In this document: positions 60,640 through 64,000 of the stretch, piece by piece
How the letters are laid out: each line of letters begins with the position of its first letter
How positions within the stretch are numbered: the first letter of the stretch is position 1
NCBI GenBank assembly: GCA_008360955.1
Contig: LUCM01006718.1
Location: 33,202-97,201, forward strand
Length of the DNA stretch: 64,000 bases
Source: Fasciolopsis buskii
Taxonomy: Eukaryota; Platyhelminthes; Trematoda; Plagiorchiida; Fasciolidae
Direction of reading: 5' to 3'
Translations under genes and position numbers: made by a program
The notes under the pieces: generated by a model
Database searches by the model: none
The model's input: the letters and a program-made list of their open reading frames with translations, nothing else
Told to the model about the DNA's origin: nothing

Positions 60640-62200
60640 CAGACGTTATAAGCCTTTAATTGTATTGAGATTCAAACCGGCTCGTGCAGAGCAACGGTAA
60701 ACGGAAGATAGGCTTTTGGAATATTTTTGAAACTCGTCGTTGTTTGAAACGGTTTGAGAGAGGGAAACATAACCAGCACATGCAGAGAGGTGAAAGGGGG
60801 AGCCAGTCGATAAGTTGCTGATTTAAGTGGGGAGGAGGAACTGTGAAAAACCAGCACCCTGGAGCACTCCTGAGTCTTTGATCAACGCTTTTAAAATTTA
60901 GCTATCCATTCGTTTACATTAGGTTCAGTCAGTATAGTAATCAGACAGTCATACTAATAAAGGTATGGGACAACCAAATTTTCCCGTTTTGTGAGGCGGA
61001 AGAGAACGCCAGACAGAGGCAAGTGCTGATGGATAGTTTCGGAAGGCAAAGCGCACAGATTGCATTGATGCATCTAAGAGATTACAAATGCGTTGAATAA
61101 GGAAGGCGACGGCGAACTGAAATTGGTCGTCAAGACGATACAAGGAAGAAGGCAAACGCTTAAGTACGGTACGCTTCGTCAGTTTAAGACCAGATGCTGA
61201 GGCGTTGGGGCGAAAACGTTTTACCAACCAGTAGAACTGTGAGATTTAGGGATGGGAATAATAGTGACGGGTCACCAAAGGACAGAGATAAAAGATGAGA
61301 ATAATGACAAGTTACTCAGAGAAGTAAATGCATCGGTCGGAGCCACAGCACCATGCCTTAAGAGAGCTGAGGGCAGATTGTCAGGACCAACCCCCGTGAT
61401 AAATGTAGTGGTGTGAAGAAGGTCGGGCACCTCTTCTCTAGAAAATCTTGTGACTGTCGTATCATCACCCTGTTCAACTATGACCGCGGTATAAATAGAA
61501 GGATCAATGAACCACGATTGTTGCTGTTAAAATCCGCTAAAAATTTCACGTTTCTTCTTCGCCCGCACAATAGTCGCTTTCTTGGGCATAGAAATCGATT
61601 ATTACTTCCACTCAGGATTTGGCTAGCGATTGTAGTGGCGATGCTTTTGATTTCAGGTTTCATTAGTTTAAAAGTATGCCACACGACTGAGTTATTGTCG
61701 GACTTGAAGAAGTACTGTTGAGTCTCCGTAAAGATTGCGGCCTTTAGGGGTAGATACGTTCATTCACGATGAATAGTTTTTTCAGGAAAATTCAGTTTTC
61801 AAAGATTTCTCTGACCATCTCCCTGAAAAGATTGACATGGTCATTGAGCAGCCGGTTTAAAACAGAAACCAGCAGATAAGAGTGAAGGGAATTTCTGAAG
61901 ATGAGTTTTGTGAGAAGTCATGGGAGCAAACTCAGAACTGATTTGGGAATGGAGGGCCGCTAAGAATATATCTTGGGCCTTGACAGAAGCAGACAATGAT
62001 AGTTACTTGAAATTGGAGAACGCAGTTCTAGGGAAAATAAATTAAGGTGGTTGGTAGTAACCCCGACCAAGGTGGAACCACTCCTGGCTGCAGAAACGCA
62101 GTGGTCAGTCAAATCAGACACAGTCAGTAAAAGGTTGGATGCATGGTTGAAATTACCCGCAAAAATATGCAGACTGCCTAAAAGGTGTGACATTCTGTTG
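60640..62200 (-). pseudogene. Jockey/Rex-like LINE, endonuclease end and RT, degenerate
   Basis: Minus strand: FAGNFNHAS near 62160 (a GDFN-type motif) and LRSPISSNYHCLL near 62020 end the endonuclease. RT: GPDNLPSALL near 61395, IPIPKS farther on, YRLDDQFQFA near 61140, and RFAFRNYPSALASVWRSL near 61040 in place of the F.DFS.AFD..-type motif. Near 60880, DSGVLQGAGFSQFLL stands for the GVPQGS motif. At 60700, SSVYRCSARAGLNLN matches the -L..W....L.LN end. At least eight stops or shifts were crossed. The DN.PS.LL signature points away from the CR1-like and RTE-like copies in this window. Confidence 0.65.
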
Positions 62201-62769
62201 CGGACTCAAAGGCGCAAGAAAACGTAGGATGATGCTATGTCAAGACGCAGTAAATTCCACGTAGTGAGTAAGTATAAATAACTTCGAACTTGGTGCAGCG
62301 TAGAATGCACAGCTATACCGGATCCAAATACAGACCGGTTGATTCACCACCCAGCTTTTCTTGTTTTACAACATCACCATCATCCCATAGTGCTCCACTA
62401 TTTCGGTGGGGTTTGACTTTGACGAATGGCAGAACTAACAACAAACCCTTCGTCGTTCGTCGAAAAACTGGATTGAAAGGTGCTTGAAGAGTTCAGGTCA
62501 ACTGCAGAGGCCGGAGATCTGCACAAAGTGGTTACGGATCGATATCGTTAAAATAAAACAGTCTCGACTGAGAGACATTTATCCACTGCGAGAAACTGCG
62601 TTATCTGTTGATTAAGAGTCAAGGTGGTCCAAAAGAAAATAAAAATTAAGGTTTACCCTGCGGAAATATTCAAAACAACAGCCATTGTGAACAGAACACT
62701 CGCATCAAATGTCAACTTTCCATGAGACTGATATGGCGGAACCTCTCACCTCAGTTTACAAGATTTTGT
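62201..62769. other. Unassigned DNA
   Basis: No recognisable feature. Confidence 0.35.
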
Positions 62770-63586
62770 GTTATGGTTGTATTCACCTTTCTTCACATTT
62801 TCACTCCGGAATTTCAATATGGCTTTGCTTAAAGAGCTAGACAGAGCGAATCCCGGAAAGAAAACCCCAAATGACGACACAATTTGTACTAAGGCTATGA
62901 CGGAAGGTGTCCCCGGAGTTCAGCGAACAACGGAGGCCTTAGGGAAATTAAAGAAGCCACGACAGATGACGTGGTATTTTTGAGGATGCTAAAACGTATC
63001 TCCAGTCGATGGCCTGAGTCCATGGGAAACCAACGAACTCCGTTACCCTGGTTTTTCAGAAATCTACAATGCTTCGCGGAAAATGATATGGTACTGAAAG
63101 GCGGCCATTTTGCCATTCTAGACAGCTTGTGCAAAGGAATTCGTAAGATTTCATTTGCCGGTTCCCGGCGTACAGGGCACTATTCGCCGAACCAATGAGT
63201 TTTTCTACTGGGCACTGGTGATTAATAAAACGGAAGACCACATTTCCCGATGTATTGTGTCATTCCCACGAGAATCGGGAAACAAAAAACCATGCTGCTA
63301 TGAGAACTACCTACCCACTCTCGGCATTCCCTGGTCTTAGATAATTTCCAGCGCGGTGGCAAACAATGCTCCGTATTGTTTGACTATTTTATTGATGATT
63401 TCGAGATTGTCTGCGCGCTGGTTTTTTTATGGCAAGGCATTCCCGAAATGCTGCAATCTGATAATGGACCAAAATGTATGCCTGCAGAATTTCGCCAGTC
63501 TTTTAGACAACAGAAATGTAAACATCGCCCTAGCAGTCCACACGGCAGTCGGTCTAGCGACGAGGCTAAATCAGCGGTGAAAGCAA
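62770..63586 (+). pseudogene. Ty3/Gypsy integrase fragment
   Basis: In shifting frames the order is that of Gypsy integrase. A linker has GNQRTPLPWFFRNLQCF near 63025. The zinc-binding region gives VQGTIRRTNEFFYW near 63165. Then comes a YENYLPTLGIPW segment near 63300. The catalytic core has LFDYFIDDFEIVCAL near 63375, GIPEMLQSDNGPKCMPAEF near 63435-63490 (including the second catalytic Asp), and a worn SPHGSRSSDEAKSAV in place of the P..NG..E motif. The fragment ends exactly where the (CAT)n tail of a minus-strand LINE begins. RT, protease and LTRs are not visible. Confidence 0.75.
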
Positions 63587-64000
63587 CATCATCATCATCA
63601 TCGTTCAGCGTTAAACAGCAAGGCAAACCTCACCGACCGCTGCCGTTCCCCAGAGTTACACGTTTATATAAATAGAGTGAATACCCAACGGGGACAGGGA
63701 GTGGACCTACACAGGCGGGAAAAGATAAGATGCTGCTGCAGCACTCGGACTAACTGTACAAACGCACGTGTTTTCAATCATTCTAATTCGACAGAAAATG
63801 ACAGCACGATCGCCACTGTTCACGATTCACTGCCATATCTTTCAATGTCTCCAGCCAGCAAGTCGACGAGTCTTTCGGACCCCAACCACGAAGGCGTGAG
63901 ATACCTACTTTACCTTAGTTCGCCGTACATTTGCTCATCCCACGTTGCCACGTCATCTGTTGGCCTCCAAATGGCTTCCCTCTGTTCCTTAGGAGGAACC
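63587..64000 (-). mobile_element. RTE-like LINE, 3' end, continuing past the right edge
   Basis: From 64000 leftward, the C-terminal coding end reads QMTWQRGMSKC, LRGWGPK, CWLETLKDMAVN and WRSCCHFLSN, ending near 63790. About 190 bp of 3' untranslated region follows. The terminus GCTGTTTAACGCTGAACG and a (ATG)n tail end at 63587. This is the cleanest copy of the 3' end in the window and may be the youngest. It interrupts the Gypsy integrase fragment. Confidence 0.87.

Noticed and set aside
1..64000. Bacterial-type features such as operons, CRISPR arrays or ribosome binding sites
   Set aside because: The DNA is clearly eukaryotic, with spliceosomal introns and retroelements. No direct-repeat/spacer array is present.

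Overview
This is a stretch of eukaryotic nuclear genome with one recognisable host gene set in decayed transposable elements. The host gene has introns of 33-39 bp with perfect splice signals. Around it lie Penelope-like, LINE (RTE-like, CR1-like, Jockey-like) and Ty3/Gypsy debris. That mix suggests a parasitic flatworm, and I favour a large-genome tapeworm of the diphyllobothriid kind. The species call rests on recalled resemblance and is not proven.

Host gene: UBR7, a UBR-box plus PHD-type ubiquitin ligase, lies on the minus strand. Exons 1-5 are packed into 21852-20822 and separated by four micro-introns of 37, 39, 37 and 33 bp, all phase 0. A fifth intron of 14,038 bp then leads to exon 6 at 6783-6612. 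The final C-terminal exon or exons were not found and may lie beyond the left edge.

Layout. 1-6600: unassigned DNA, a LINE C-terminal fragment (2800-3122), a Penelope-like RT fragment on the minus strand (3310-4440), TA microsatellites, and a near-canonical hammerhead ribozyme on the plus strand (6170-6224). 6784-20821 is UBR7 intron 5, a pile of at least seven RTE-like LINE fragments in both orientations plus two tRNA-like (SINE-type) sequences. 21900-31930: mostly unassigned, with an almost full-length degenerate CR1-like element (23880-26640) and a second RT scrap near 31200. 32830-36000: a CR1-like element on the minus strand, split by a newer repeat that recurs inverted at 38768-39129. 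39400-47160: unassigned, plus strand partly purine-rich. 47215-50421: a long degenerate RTE-like LINE with another element nested in its endonuclease. 54371-57740: two 520-bp arms in inverted orientation that differ at only 2 positions, flanking 2.33 kb. 60640-62200: a decayed Jockey/Rex-like LINE on the minus strand. 62770-63586: a Ty3/Gypsy integrase fragment cut by the 3' end of a minus-strand RTE-like LINE that runs to the right edge.

Apart from UBR7, no coding region looks intact. The retroelement ORFs are full of stops and frameshifts. The most interesting items are the hammerhead ribozyme, the 520-bp near-identical inverted repeat, and the contrast between micro-introns and a transposon-swollen intron in one gene.
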